Assembly (NCBI GenBank): GCA_029582265.1
Contig: CM055833.1
Span: 32,082,288-32,146,287, forward strand
Length of the DNA stretch: 64,000 nt
Direction of reading: 5' to 3'
Source: Zoroaster sp. YZ-2022
Lineage: Eukaryota; Echinodermata; Asteroidea; Forcipulatida; Zoroasteridae
In this document: piece by piece, positions 10,073 through 21,200 of the stretch
How positions within the stretch are numbered: the stretch's first letter is position 1
Layout of the letters: each line of letters starts with the position of its first letter
Position numbers and translations under genes: made by a program
The notes under the pieces: generated by a model
What the model saw: only the letters and a program-made list of their open reading frames with translations
The model's database searches: none
What the model was told of the DNA's origin: nothing

Positions 10073-10620
10073 CTTACCTGATTTTATACCTCTACCAAAA
10101 AATCGTACACGCTCCCCTACTACTACCCATTAACTAATCCTCTCATCAGACGTCATCCCTTTTGATGACGTCATCAAACCACACACAACCACCACTCTCT
10201 CCCTCCTTTACATAAAATCTCATCAACCACGCCCATTTTAGGTTAGTGAGCCAGGAGCCCCATTACTATACTACTAATTGGCTGCTCATTTGCCAAAATT
10301 CGACCGGAGAAAACCTCATAAACATTGGTAGGTTTTGTTTTAGGCATAGCATGCCACCAAGCGAACACCAAGACAAGATATTGTCCACCATTTGTTTATG
10401 TTTACGTATACATAATGTGCGGGCGTATTACGTGTAACACATAGTACATTATGTACATGTACATGTACGTGGGATGAACTAGACTATACAAATTCACTGG
10501 ATCTTCGACACTGACAGATGTTACCATGAAATTTCTTCTATGACTACAAGGTGAGTAACATAATATTGTGTTAAAGAAGTATTCTGAGCACGACTTAGAG
10601 GTATAACTAGAGCCGAGGGA

Positions 10621-10686
10621 GTCTACATAGTCTGGTCCTTGCTCTATGACATGAGTCATAGAGCAAGGACCAGACTATGCGTAGAC
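10621..10686. repeat. near-perfect palindrome, ~30-bp arms
   Basis: The arm 10621-10650 pairs with 10655-10686 across a four-base loop (ATGA). It lies just before the left end of the 10.7-kb element and may be a separate foldback remnant. Confidence 0.85.
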
Positions 10687-10710
10687 TATGGTCTACGTGT
10701 GTAGGCCTAA

Positions 10711-12075
10711 TAAGGCCCCAAAATGTTGAGTTGCCCTCCACCGACCGACCTAAAAGTGCTGAAATCTCGGGTCGGTTTTTTTTCCTTTTTTTCCGTCATT
10801 CATATAGGCCTATTTATTAATGAAACTTACCAATTTTGGAAAGAATGTCGTATCCGGCCGCCACTTTTTAAGGGCTTTAAAAAAAAAATTGCAACCACTA
10901 ATTTATAACCAGTTAAAAAATCATTCTATCGATTTTTGGTGGTACAGAAAGCGAAAATTATCTTTAAAATCCACTTTTATGATGGTTTCGGACTTGATTT
11001 CCTTCTAAAAAATCCTCCTTCAGAAAATAGAAGGATCCTATTATAGTTGCCACTACGCATGTACAATGACTGTGTTGGTCACTAATTGTTGAGTTTACAA
11101 GATCAGACTGATGACTGAGGAAGTCATCGTATACCAAAATGCCTGATTTTTCATGAAATAAATATCCTGAATAATTTGAAGTATATGTCCATCATCATCC
11201 ATATGTTCTCCACCTTACCAGGTAGGTAAGATTACAATTGGTTATATTTAATGAAAAATAGTAGCGCCAGATATCGACATTCTACCCCAATTTTCTGTGT
11301 ATATAAAACATAATACGCTTTGATTTGGAAATTTTCCACTTCAAATTTACCGTACCCAAGACTCAATCTACATGTTTTCAAATCGAATGGCCCCGCCCTC
11401 ACATGGTACACTGCCTTCACAAGACACTGTGTGCCAATGATTGACTCAAATCTACACGTTTTCCAATCGAATGGCCCCTCACATGTTTTCCACTGGCCCA
11501 AGCACTGTTTTGTATGTCAACCATTGCTACTCAATCTACATCGCTTAAATCAATGGCCCTCACCACGTTGTGTGCACTGGCTCCAGCACTGCACGTGGTG
11601 TCAACGACAGACTCGATCTACCGTTTTCAAATTAAAATTTCAGAAGTTTGAAGTCAAGAACTCAAAATATAAACAAAACAAAACCCTGTTTAACAGTACA
11701 ACAAATGCTTGGGATACTTTTATTCTGAAGCAAAATTCCTTGCTGATAGGTATACAAATGTCTTAATATCGTATGTCAACCAATGGGATGCATAAAGTGC
11801 TAGAAACAAAAGTGCTAGAAACAAGTGTATGAAATGTTGAAATAAAGTTGTTGAAAGATTATTATAAAGTTGAATGTGTGAGGTCTTTTTATTCTTTAGG
11901 TACTTGTGCATCATTGTCTTTGAAAAACATGGTATGTGGTTTCAGTTCCAATGCATTTCAATCTTAAAATGACAGTCAAGGAGGAAAAAAAATAAAAAAT
12001 AAAAAATCCCGACCGACTGACCCCTTCAAATATTTTCACTGGAGGGCAACTCAACATTTTTTTTTGTGGCCTAAT
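10711..12075. mobile_element. non-autonomous DNA transposon, ~1.36 kb
   Basis: The left end has GGCC..AAAATGTTGAG then TTGCCCTCCA. The right end (about 12045-12075) is its reverse complement, reaching GTGGCCTAATAA. Subterminal GACCGACC/GGTCGGTCGGG blocks also mirror each other. No transposase is seen inside. A partial relative lies at 21552-21640. Confidence 0.65.
11358..11630. repeat. degenerate tandem repeat, ~95-bp unit, 3 copies
   Basis: Three diverged copies of a unit containing ACTCAATCTACATGTTTTCA, AATCGAATGGCCCC and CACTG. It lies inside the 10.7-12.1 kb element. Confidence 0.7.
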
Positions 12076-12593
12076 AATAACCTTGCAATTTGAATTTGTT
12101 GTTGACAAGCGCGACCGATCGCCGAGCGCTTGACGCTGCTTAAGTTGTCTCGGCACGGGCCTTGATTGCTGGCTGGTATTGCAAGGCTATGACGGTCATG
12201 GTCAACTCGACCATTTTCCCTAATATACGTGTGACCGTGACCCACAGCACTATGGTGTGTAAATCTAACTCCATGTTTGTTTTTTTCTACCAGCATGGTG
12301 TCACTTGTCTTCATCCATTTTTTTTAATGTAAATATTATATACAGGTGTCACTAACTTAACCTTAAGTTAAGGCTTAACACAGCTTACATGTGTCTGATA
12401 TTAGATATAGCACCTGTGTTTGGGACGATTTGACGGTAAAAATAGATTTAAATATTGAATTACTATTTTTCTGGAGTTATAAGCTTTCATTTGAGACATT
12501 GAACTAAAAAATCCGTCATGGATCAGTACCACTAAATTAAAAACTCAAATTAATAAAATGTTGGGTCACTGTTTTAATCCTCAGCTTGCACGA

Positions 12594-12655
12594 GGGCGTG
12601 TGCACTATTCTGATTGGCCAGCGCGACTGCCAATCAGAATCAAGCACATATTGCT
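12594..12655. repeat. inverted repeat ATTCTGATTGGC
   Basis: ATTCTGATTGGC and GCCAATCAGAAT face each other over a short GC-rich loop. It could be a mini foldback; the ATTGG/CCAAT cores may be coincidental. Confidence 0.6.
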
Positions 12656-12659
12656 TTTA

Positions 12660-13360
12660 TACAGTTTCCAACAAATGAATTTTTTTTTTTAATGAGTTTG
12701 TTTAATAACAATAAAATTTCAATTTTTTTTTTTTTTTAATTTTTTTTTTTTTAAATTCTATTTTTTGGGTCTCTTGAGCCACACACGGGTGATATATCTT
12801 TAATGACTCTCTTTTGACTTTCATTTGTCTACATGCCAGCTCCTTCCATGGTTCTACAGGTACATAGCTTGCGATATTGTGCGGCTCTCACATGCTCAAC
12901 ATATTTCATGTTTGTCCATTCTCAAACATTCTGAAACACTTTCTGACTCCTTCAACCTTTCCCTCTTTAGGACTAAGATGTGTCGTTGTAAACCTCCCGG
13001 AGTCCCGCTCTAATTATATGACTAAAAATTTTTGATTGTATTGATGAGTGCATGTTTTTTTTTTTACTGTTTTTCTTTATCTTTATATAAGTTTAAAATG
13101 CAAGTTTTACATGACAATTCAAAAATGTTTTAGACGATATGACCAATTACATGACATGTTTTAAAAAGCCCCAAAGGTCAAACTGCTCTGGGCTTAAAAT
13201 GTACACTGGTCTATGACAAGAAAACATAAAATCTGATATTGGCAGAAAATGTTTCAATTTGAATTATTGTTCCAATGTAAAATTACGGGGAAAAAACATT
13301 ACAAACCCACATGTTACACTGTTCATGCATACTCTTATTATAAGTATTCTTTTTTATTAG
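12660..13360. other. no gene seen
   Basis: AT-rich, with poly-T runs at about 12680-12765. No exon supported. Confidence 0.5.
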
Positions 13361-13361
13361 A

Positions 13362-13505
13362 TACTCAGTGAGTACCCAATACTCAGTGAGTACCCAATAC
13401 TCAGTGAGTACCCAATACTCAGTGAGTACCCAATACTCAGTGAGTACCCAATACTCAGTGAGTACCCAATACTCAGTGAGTACCCAATACTCAGTGAGTA
13501 CCCAA
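13362..13505. repeat. 18-bp minisatellite, 8 perfect copies
   Basis: The unit is TACTCAGTGAGTACCCAA, eight identical copies. Each unit contains the 13-bp palindrome TACTCAGTGAGTA. Both strands stay open through the array because 18 is a multiple of three; this is not evidence of coding. Confidence 0.97.
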
Positions 13506-14024
13506 TACAAATTACAATTATTCACTAGTTTAACCCTCCTACTATTGTTGCACTTTAGTGGGAAGTTGCTATACAGACCAAAACAGCCTGTTTTGACTGT
13601 TGACCCAAATATGCACACAGGGGCATTTTTGACTGGTTTTTACTGTCATTTTGACCACCCTGAACAATACCAGACAATACCAGTCAAAAACGGTTGACTC
13701 ATTTTGTCCTGTAAATGTACTTACTACACGCAGTGTTTGACAGTGTTTGACTTTTAAGTGCATTAGATATTTTTTATACCTTGGCAAGTATATCAAAATT
13801 TTGACTGAATTTGACCGTTGTAGTAGTAGGAGGGTTAAGCACTTTGTTAAATTGTCAAAATTCAATATAAAAAAATCAATGTAATATTTTCTATATTTTG
13901 TTTCAGTCTTAATTTAGTGCCTCGGTTTATTTTTTTTGAGTAAATACCGTACCATCAGTATGCCTTTTGTAAATTTCATTGCAAAATTCTATTCGAAATG
14001 TTTGGACCAAATTAAAGGATAAAT

Positions 14025-14458
14025 ATCATCAAACTCAACAGGGCATTGGAGTGCTAGTTTTAGACTAACTCAGTGACAAGGTCAAGGTCATATTACAGTT
14101 GCTGTTGCATAAATGAGCCAGTAATTTTCAGTCACTGTGTTCATCTTAACCAGTTCGCGTCGGGAATAAAAAAGTTTTTCTGGGCCCCTGTGCGGGTTTC
14201 TTTTTCCCACACACACGTTAATGGAAGCTTCCACAGCGGCGTATCACGTCTTCCGAGCATGTCACCGTACACGTGTGGCTCAACCGAGCATGCATACAAA
14301 TATATCGGAGTTTCCTATGGCATGTTTAGACGCTCTCCGATCCGTGGTGCAAAAAAAAATTGCGTGTATACACGGCCTCCGACGCGAACTGGTTAAATTA
14401 GGACACCGATTCCATGCCCTGTTGAAAGTCTGCTCTGATCGTGACGATACTGTCCCTT
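14025..14458. mobile_element. palindromic MITE (family X), split by a TTAA MITE
   Basis: Left part about 14025-14145 and right part 14397-14458 join to give an element like those at 25111-25332 and 48952-49147. The right end contains GATCGTGACGATACTGTCCC. The interruption is the TTAA element at 14146-14396. Confidence 0.8.
14146..14396. mobile_element. piggyBac-type MITE (TTAA flanks), copy 1
   Basis: Bounded by TTAA on both sides, with inverted ends CCAGTTCGCGTCGG / CCGACGCGAACTGG. The TTAA duplication is the piggyBac hallmark. It sits inside the family X MITE; intact family X copies carry a single TTAA at this spot. A second copy in the opposite orientation is at 14532. Confidence 0.85.
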
Positions 14459-14531
14459 TAAGAAATAAGAACTGGCATTTACAAATTGGCATAGTGTTTT
14501 CAATTTAAATAATTTGTAATTCATAGGCCCT

Positions 14532-14783
14532 TTAACCAGTTCGCGTCAGAGGCCGTGTATACATGCAATTTTTTTTTGCACTGCCGATCGGAGAGCGTCT
14601 AAACACGCCATAGGAAACTCCGGAATATTTGTATGCATGCTCGGTTGAGCCACGCGTGTACAGTGACATGCTCGGAAGTGCCGGCCAGCCGCTGTGGAAG
14701 CTTCCATTAACGTGTGTGTGGGAAAAAGAAACCTGCCACAGGGGCCCAGAAAAACTTTTTTATTCCCGACGCAAACTGGTTAA
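14532..14783. mobile_element. piggyBac-type MITE (TTAA flanks), copy 2, inverted
   Basis: Same family as the element at 14146 but in reverse orientation 136 bp away; TTAA at 14532-14535 and 14780-14783. The pair could form a 250-bp hairpin in RNA or single-stranded DNA. Confidence 0.85.
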
Positions 14784-14990
14784 AGCCATACACTTTTGGT
14801 CTTACATGTATTCATACTAATGGGCACTATAAGAATGTTATTTCTGCAACTTATTTCATTGTGTGCTTCATTCCAATGTGAAATTTCTGTCTTTGGATGA
14901 TATTAATTTTGGGAATTATTTCACTTAAATTTACTTAATGATAGCACCTTAGACAGAAATATTCCAAAGAATATACTGTTTATACTGTTT

Positions 14991-15388
14991 ATATGTGACG
15001 CGTTATGTCAAAACCAGGCGGAATTGGGCAGAGCTACGAACGGAGGAACAGCTGCAAAATGCCTTGGGGGTGATTTTTTGCGATTTTGAGATTTTTGGAA
15101 ATTTATGATGCTACAAATGTTTAAAATGTTCTGTAAAAGTTTCTAACTAAAATTTCATCGACAAATTATTTTTGAAATACTTTTAGAGAGGCATTATAAT
15201 TTCACAAAATGATGCCTTGTTCGAGACAGTCCGATTTCAAATCTTAATAACTTCGCTATGGAATATGCGATTTGAAAAAAGAAAGCGGCATTGTAAAGTG
15301 CAAGGTCTATATTTTACTAATATTTCAATAACTCAAAATTGACCTCTTGCCCAATTGTGCCTGGTTTTGACATACGGCGTCACATATA
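14991..15388. mobile_element. MITE, ~40-bp inverted ends
   Basis: ATATGTGACGC.TTATGTCAAA at the left is matched in reverse complement at the right (TTTGACATACGGCGTCACAT), with CCAGGC and TTGGGCA also mirrored further in. The flanks are TA-rich, so a TA duplication is possible. No coding content. Confidence 0.8.
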
Positions 15389-15389
15389 C

Positions 15390-16160
15390 TAAAAATACAA
15401 AAAGGTTTTTTGTATTAGAGATGTATTGCCTGAGTTTTACCAGCAGTTTCCCAGATTTTTAATTTTTTTATTGGAACACTGATAATTTCCTTTTTGAAAA
15501 GAAAACAAGTACATTTTTACTATAAAAGCATGCTCCTCACAATTAATTTGAGAAATGTATTGTTTTTAAGCATTTGTTTTCCTTTGCTCAAGTAAAATAT
15601 AACAATGTTCCGATGAAAAAGAGAATTTCTTGAATTGAAATTACCGTTAAAATTGTGAATAACACAGGTAATACATATTACCAGCATGCCAAACATGCTT
15701 TGTCATTTATTCACATGTATGTATGTAGGATTAATGTAGAAAATAGCATGCTCATAATTTACACAATGTATCCTGTTATTAAAAAAGCTGTTTTTAATTA
15801 AAAAAGAAGACACTCCTTGTAAAGGGTTATTTAAAAAAATGCAAGGTGTGTGAAAATGCGTACTGTGTAAGAGGTGTATATCATTGAAACTCCAAATAGA
15901 ATTATTATCTAGATGCTTACTTTGCTTACTTGGTTTTCAGAGGGTAATGGTACCCCAAAAAATAGTTCTAATGTAATCACACTCAAATATCAAATTGTGT
16001 GGAAACAAAAGTGTTTCTAGAACAGTTAGCTTATTGTTAACATTGATTCATGTACTCTTACACTGAATAACACCTCTTTTAGTCTAGTGAGAATCCCAAT
16101 CAACAGAGCCACAAATAGCCACTGTGTTTACTTTTGAATTGATCTTTCGTTGTGTGTACA
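15390..16160. other. no gene seen upstream of M6 exon 1
   Basis: AT-rich sequence before the first supported M6 exon. A promoter could lie here or further upstream; no convincing core promoter was identified. Confidence 0.4.
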
Positions 16161-16161
16161 G

Positions 16162-16312
16162 TTCCAAAGATCACCTCCGTTAGTGGGAACACCCTGCAGT
16201 CATCAGAATGCACATCGTTACAGATTCTAGAGCAAGTGGCAAGTAAGCTCTGTGATAATTTAAAAGATATTCATTTGCTGAAGGAAGAAACAACAAAAAT
16301 CTTCCAAAATGG
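16162..16312 (+). CDS. M6 gene exon 1: 5' UTR and ATGG
   Basis: An acceptor TGTGTGTACAG precedes 16162 and a GTGAGT donor follows 16312, so still earlier untranslated exons may exist. Only the last four bases (ATGG) code. An in-frame TGA at 16279-16281 shows this ATG is the start. Vertebrate PLP1 likewise ends its first exon just after the start codon. Confidence 0.85.
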
Positions 16313-18170
16313 GTGAGTAATTTGGTAAAAATAGATATTTCTCAGGCTTAGTATCTGATTGTGGAGTGAGTATTAATTAATTGTTTTTTCTCAGCATTGT
16401 GTAAACACATAAAAACAAAATATACGCATAATGTTGTATACTGTTGTAAATTATGCATGGTAACATTATACAGTACATTCTTCATGCACGGATTAGTACG
16501 TTTTTGTCTTCAAACAGAAATTTCCTTGTTCCGAATTGATTTATTCACCACATTTCACAGTGGTATAAATGGTGAATAATTAGATGTGAAATAAATTAAT
16601 AAGTAGTTGGTAAATTCATTAAAATTAAAGTGAAATTGATCTCCAGTTATTTACATGTTGTTTATTCAAACTGTGTATCTGAGAGAGGACAGAGAAATTC
16701 CATCCACAATTTTGACAAGAAAATGCATTTTTATAATTTGGACCAAATGCAAACAAACTTGAGAAAAATTTCTATTAAAAAATAAATACTCAATAATTAA
16801 ATTTAAAGGGGAATCTGACAAATGGGCATTTAATTTAACCTAACCTTCCCAAATCCTCCAAAATCCTCTTTGCTAAAGTGAAGGATTTTGAAGGATTGAG
16901 TTACATGCTACATGTATGTTCTTTGCTAAAGTGAAGGATTTTGGAATATTCAGGTTATTAGGCATACATGCCTTTCCATGGTACATGTACATGTACATCC
17001 ATGTTTGTTGTAGTGATTGCAGTGGACACTGTTTATTGCTCCATGCATGCAGGGAGGGTCCCTGGCCATGTACATGTATCACAGATTAGAAACACGTGTG
17101 CATACATGTCATGTGCTGGCTTTACTACCGAAGGATTTTGGAGGATTCAGGTTATTAGGCATACTTGCTTTTCCATGGTACATGTACATCCATGTTTGTT
17201 GTAGTGATTGCAAAGGTCAGTGCTTGGGGTCAGTGGACACTGTTTATTGCTCCATGCATGCAGGAGGGTCCCTGGCCATGTACATGTATCACAGATTAGA
17301 AACACGTGTGCATACATGTCATGTGCTGGCTTTACTACTGAAGGATTTTGGAGGATTCAGGTTATTAGGCATATATACTTGCTTTTCCATGGTACATGTA
17401 CATCCATGTTTGTTGTAGTGATTGCAAGGTCAGTGCTTGGGTCAGTGTACACTGTTTATTGCTCCATGCATGCAGGGAGGGTCCCTGGCCATGTACGTGT
17501 ATCACAGATTAGAAACACATGTGTGCATACATGTCATATGCTTGCTTTACTACTGAAGGATTTTGGAGGATTCAGGTTATGTGTACTTTCTTAATGAGGA
17601 GGCAATTACCAAAATGGCCATATTTCTTAAACATTTTGGGTTGAAATAAACATAAATTGTACGTTTCCAATTTTCCAATGTTGTACCCTCCCTTTAAATC
17701 CCTAGATGTAATTTATACAGAAGTGCATACCAGTGCATATAAGCCAGAATTTGGTAATATGATTCCAAAATTGTTATCCTTAGAAAAACAGGTTGTCCAA
17801 CATGTGTAAATTACCAAAAAAAAATTGGGTGTCCATTTTCAGAATAGGGTGTCCAAAATGACCCTGATAATGTTGTTAGCTAATTCTATGCTGCTTGTAT
17901 GTTTGTGCATTACAATGCAGTAATGAATGTATTTTGATGACAGTGTTTGTTATGGGCTTCTCACATATATCATTTGTGTATACATGTGCAATTGTATGGT
18001 CAAAGTCTGTTAATGAGGTCTCCTGATAAACACTTACAGCCTGCTGTATGACGGACACACCCAGTTTACAAATGAACATAATGCTGTCGCCATGTATTTT
18101 TCATAGTCATGTGCTTTCAAATGTAATTAATTTTATGGATATGAACACATGAACCATAAACACAATTTAT

Positions 18171-18208
<38 letters not shown>

Positions 18209-21200
18209 TAATAATGTGTGGACTTAAATATAGCACGTATCCACCAACTAAGTGGTGCTCAGGCGCATTCTTTACGTGCATTATACAACACACGGGACCT
18301 ACGGCTTACGTCCCATCCGAAGGACGAAGCAATTATGGTTAAGTACCTTGCTCAAAGACACAAGTGTCATGACCGGGCTCGAACCACACCCTGCTGCTGG
18401 CAACACCAGAACTTGAGTTCGGTGTGCTAGACCGCCGGCCACGACACTCCGACACTTATTATTATTATTGGTTTATACTTTTTGGGCAATTATTTCTTGC
18501 TGAAATTGATCATTTCTTCAAGGTTCATGTCACTTTGATTTGATTGACTCTTCAATTTTGTATTGTTTTTGTTTTTTTCTATTAATTTTTGTTTGATTTA
18601 ATTTTGCCCTACACCGACGTGTGTATAGCACTGTATGCTCAGTGCTTTCCGAGTGTCTGTGAAAAAACTACACAGGTGACTCGGGCGGGATTCGAACCCA
18701 CGACCCCCTGCTTACTAGTGTTTGTTTGTTTCCTTTTTTCTTTACTTTTTCCCACAATTTTATTTCCCTTTTGTAGATTAGTGAACTGTTCTACATATTT
18801 CACAAGATAAAAATTAGAATGTATTTCATTTCATTGTAGATACTGCTTAAATCTTCCAGCAATTTTTATCATATCCTTCCCAATACAATACAATGAATAA
18901 ATTCTCATCAGAAGTGAAACTTGAATACAAGGAAATACATTGTTTATTATGGTGTCAAAATTCTAAATAATAAAAAATGCTTCTACATGTAAGCCATTGA
19001 GGAACAGAAAACAGACCGTAGATTATAAGTTTATAAAATATAATTAGTAATGCTTGATTTGCTAGAAATACATGTATACATAATTATAATTAAATATATT
19101 TTCTGATGAGTGACTGATGGGAAGTTTGCATTGTTCATTTAGCTTCAAATGAAAATATCCTCCCTTTACCCTTCAAAATGACTCCCATCACAGTTACCAA
19201 ATTAACCCTTGTATACATGCAGTCTCCAAAATGCTACAAAAACTGCTAAGTACACAATGCTTTTTGTATGCATGCCTCAAAATATTGCATACTGTACACA
19301 AGAATGGTACATGTATACCCCAAAATGCCCCTGGGTCTGGGACAAAAACAAAGTGTTCTGACCTTCACACAGTATGTGTATACCCCAAGTTACTGCACTG
19401 GTTTATTTCAAGTTAGCCTTGCAATGAAACAAAGCAGGTGGCTGCTTCAGTTTACTTCATCTCTCTGAAGAGCCTTGGGCTATGCCATTAATCTTTAGAT
19501 AAGAAAGTGTGTACCGCAATATGTCCCAGTTGTGACATTTTGAAGTATGGGTCCACTTTGTAAAGAACAACACTGATAATAGGAGGGTTTTAACCACTAT
19601 TTTGTATACAAGTTCAAAATTATTCAGCCTTCAAATCACCACCCCCCCCCCCACACACACACACACACACACCCTCACGCACATTGATTTGTGGGGTATT
19701 CCTTTGTTCGTTCTATTATCCCTTTTCCTTATAATTCTCCTGTGGGGTACAAGATTTTCTATAGTTACCTTGTGGGGTCCAATTGTTCTATTGTGTTTTG
19801 GACCCCACAACGAATGGTGTGTACGTTCACACACACACACACACACACATATGTAGAAATTTGTGTTTGGCAATATACATGTAGTGTGTACATTATTATG
19901 ATGAGTTTATTTTCATTGCATTTTTTTTTTCAAAATGCCTCAGGTGATGATACTGAGCAAACCAAACAGCCATTAAAATCCTCAGATTATTATTTTTTCA
20001 GATCTCAATGATAATACTGCTAATGGATTGATAAAAATGTTCTTAAAATTATATAAGTTATTACTAACCAGCCATATGTTATTTATTCAAATCATTCTGT
20101 TTATATGTGCAAGCACAATGAGATACATATAGTATTGTACATGTATTATGTTCATCAATTGACCTCGTCATTGTGGATTTAATTTTAAAGGCCCCACCCT
20201 TCTCCATACCTACATGTACATGTAGCACAGTGAAAACACACAACTGTAGTTCAAACAAAGTGTTATGTACATAATTTACTGTACGAGAATTGTCATATTG
20301 TTTTTACCAGACCAGTGCAGTATCGTAAAGACCAGTATTAACTTGCTAGCTACATGTATTTATTCACATTCATACTTTGTTATGTATGGGTTTATGAGTT
20401 CACATACCATAAAGTGATTTATGTACTTGATTCGCATTTATTACAATTCAGCAATAATACATTGTTCATGTATGTTCAAACAAATGCTGGATATACATGT
20501 ACATGCAATTCCAACCATGTCCCCAGACCTTTCTAGCAGTTTCTGATGTACCCACTGCTTTCTCACCCTGGAACAGGGCAACTTCAATATCCACAAATCT
20601 TGGATAACTATAGGTTCTTGAAGCTGATGTGTATGATTGTGTGGCAATAGGGAGGTTTAGGACTAGACTATTTAAATTTAAAAATGCAGGTAGACATTAA
20701 TTTCATAATAATTTAACATTCGTTGAATATAATGAATTATGAAAACCAGGTGTGTGATTTGTCCTGATTTTTCCGGATTTCCAGATTTATACAAATCGCA
20801 ATGTTGTAATCCTCCGGATTTTAAAGATTTAATCAATAAAGGAAAGCAAAGCAAACGCTCAAAACTATAAATGTCACCCCAGCGGCCCCAATACCCCTAG
20901 CAAAATTTACGTGGATTTTTCAAAACTACCAAATCACACCCCTGGAAAATATTTGACATGTTATACAAAATTATAGGCATGATATTATAAATAAAACAAA
21001 TTTATGAATTATTTTGTAGTAACCAAATCAGCACTACGGAAATCACTTTTCCTGCCAGGGACTAAAGTTGTGGGAACAAGGTATTACCTGGGGATGAGGT
21101 TTTTGTGCGCTTATAAAATATCATTGTCTTAATTTGCATGCAAATTTCTCCAGAGAATAGGGTTTGCCATTTCCTAAGTAGGCTATGACTGGACTAACAA

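Larger units (their letters stand above)
5806..10130. mobile_element. decayed Polinton/Maverick-like viral island
   Basis: From the gap to about 10.13 kb the sequence has a different style: compact, short AT-rich spacers, no SINEs or MITEs, and several decayed reading frames in two convergent groups (plus strand 6.07-8.34 kb; minus strand 8.55-10.07 kb). Two of the plus-strand frames resemble proteins that accompany Polinton/Maverick and adintovirus-like elements in many invertebrates. Stops and frameshifts make it non-functional. The left end is lost in the gap; terminal repeats, polymerase B and integrase are not visible. The family assignment is inference. Confidence 0.5.

Noticed and set aside
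10160..10180. GATGACGTCATC as a CRE-type promoter element
   Set aside because: A single short palindrome with no adjacent transcription start or gene; chance is likely.
13283..13697. Frames with repeated WVLTEY or VSTQYS
   Set aside because: Produced by an 18-bp minisatellite; no flanking coding signal.
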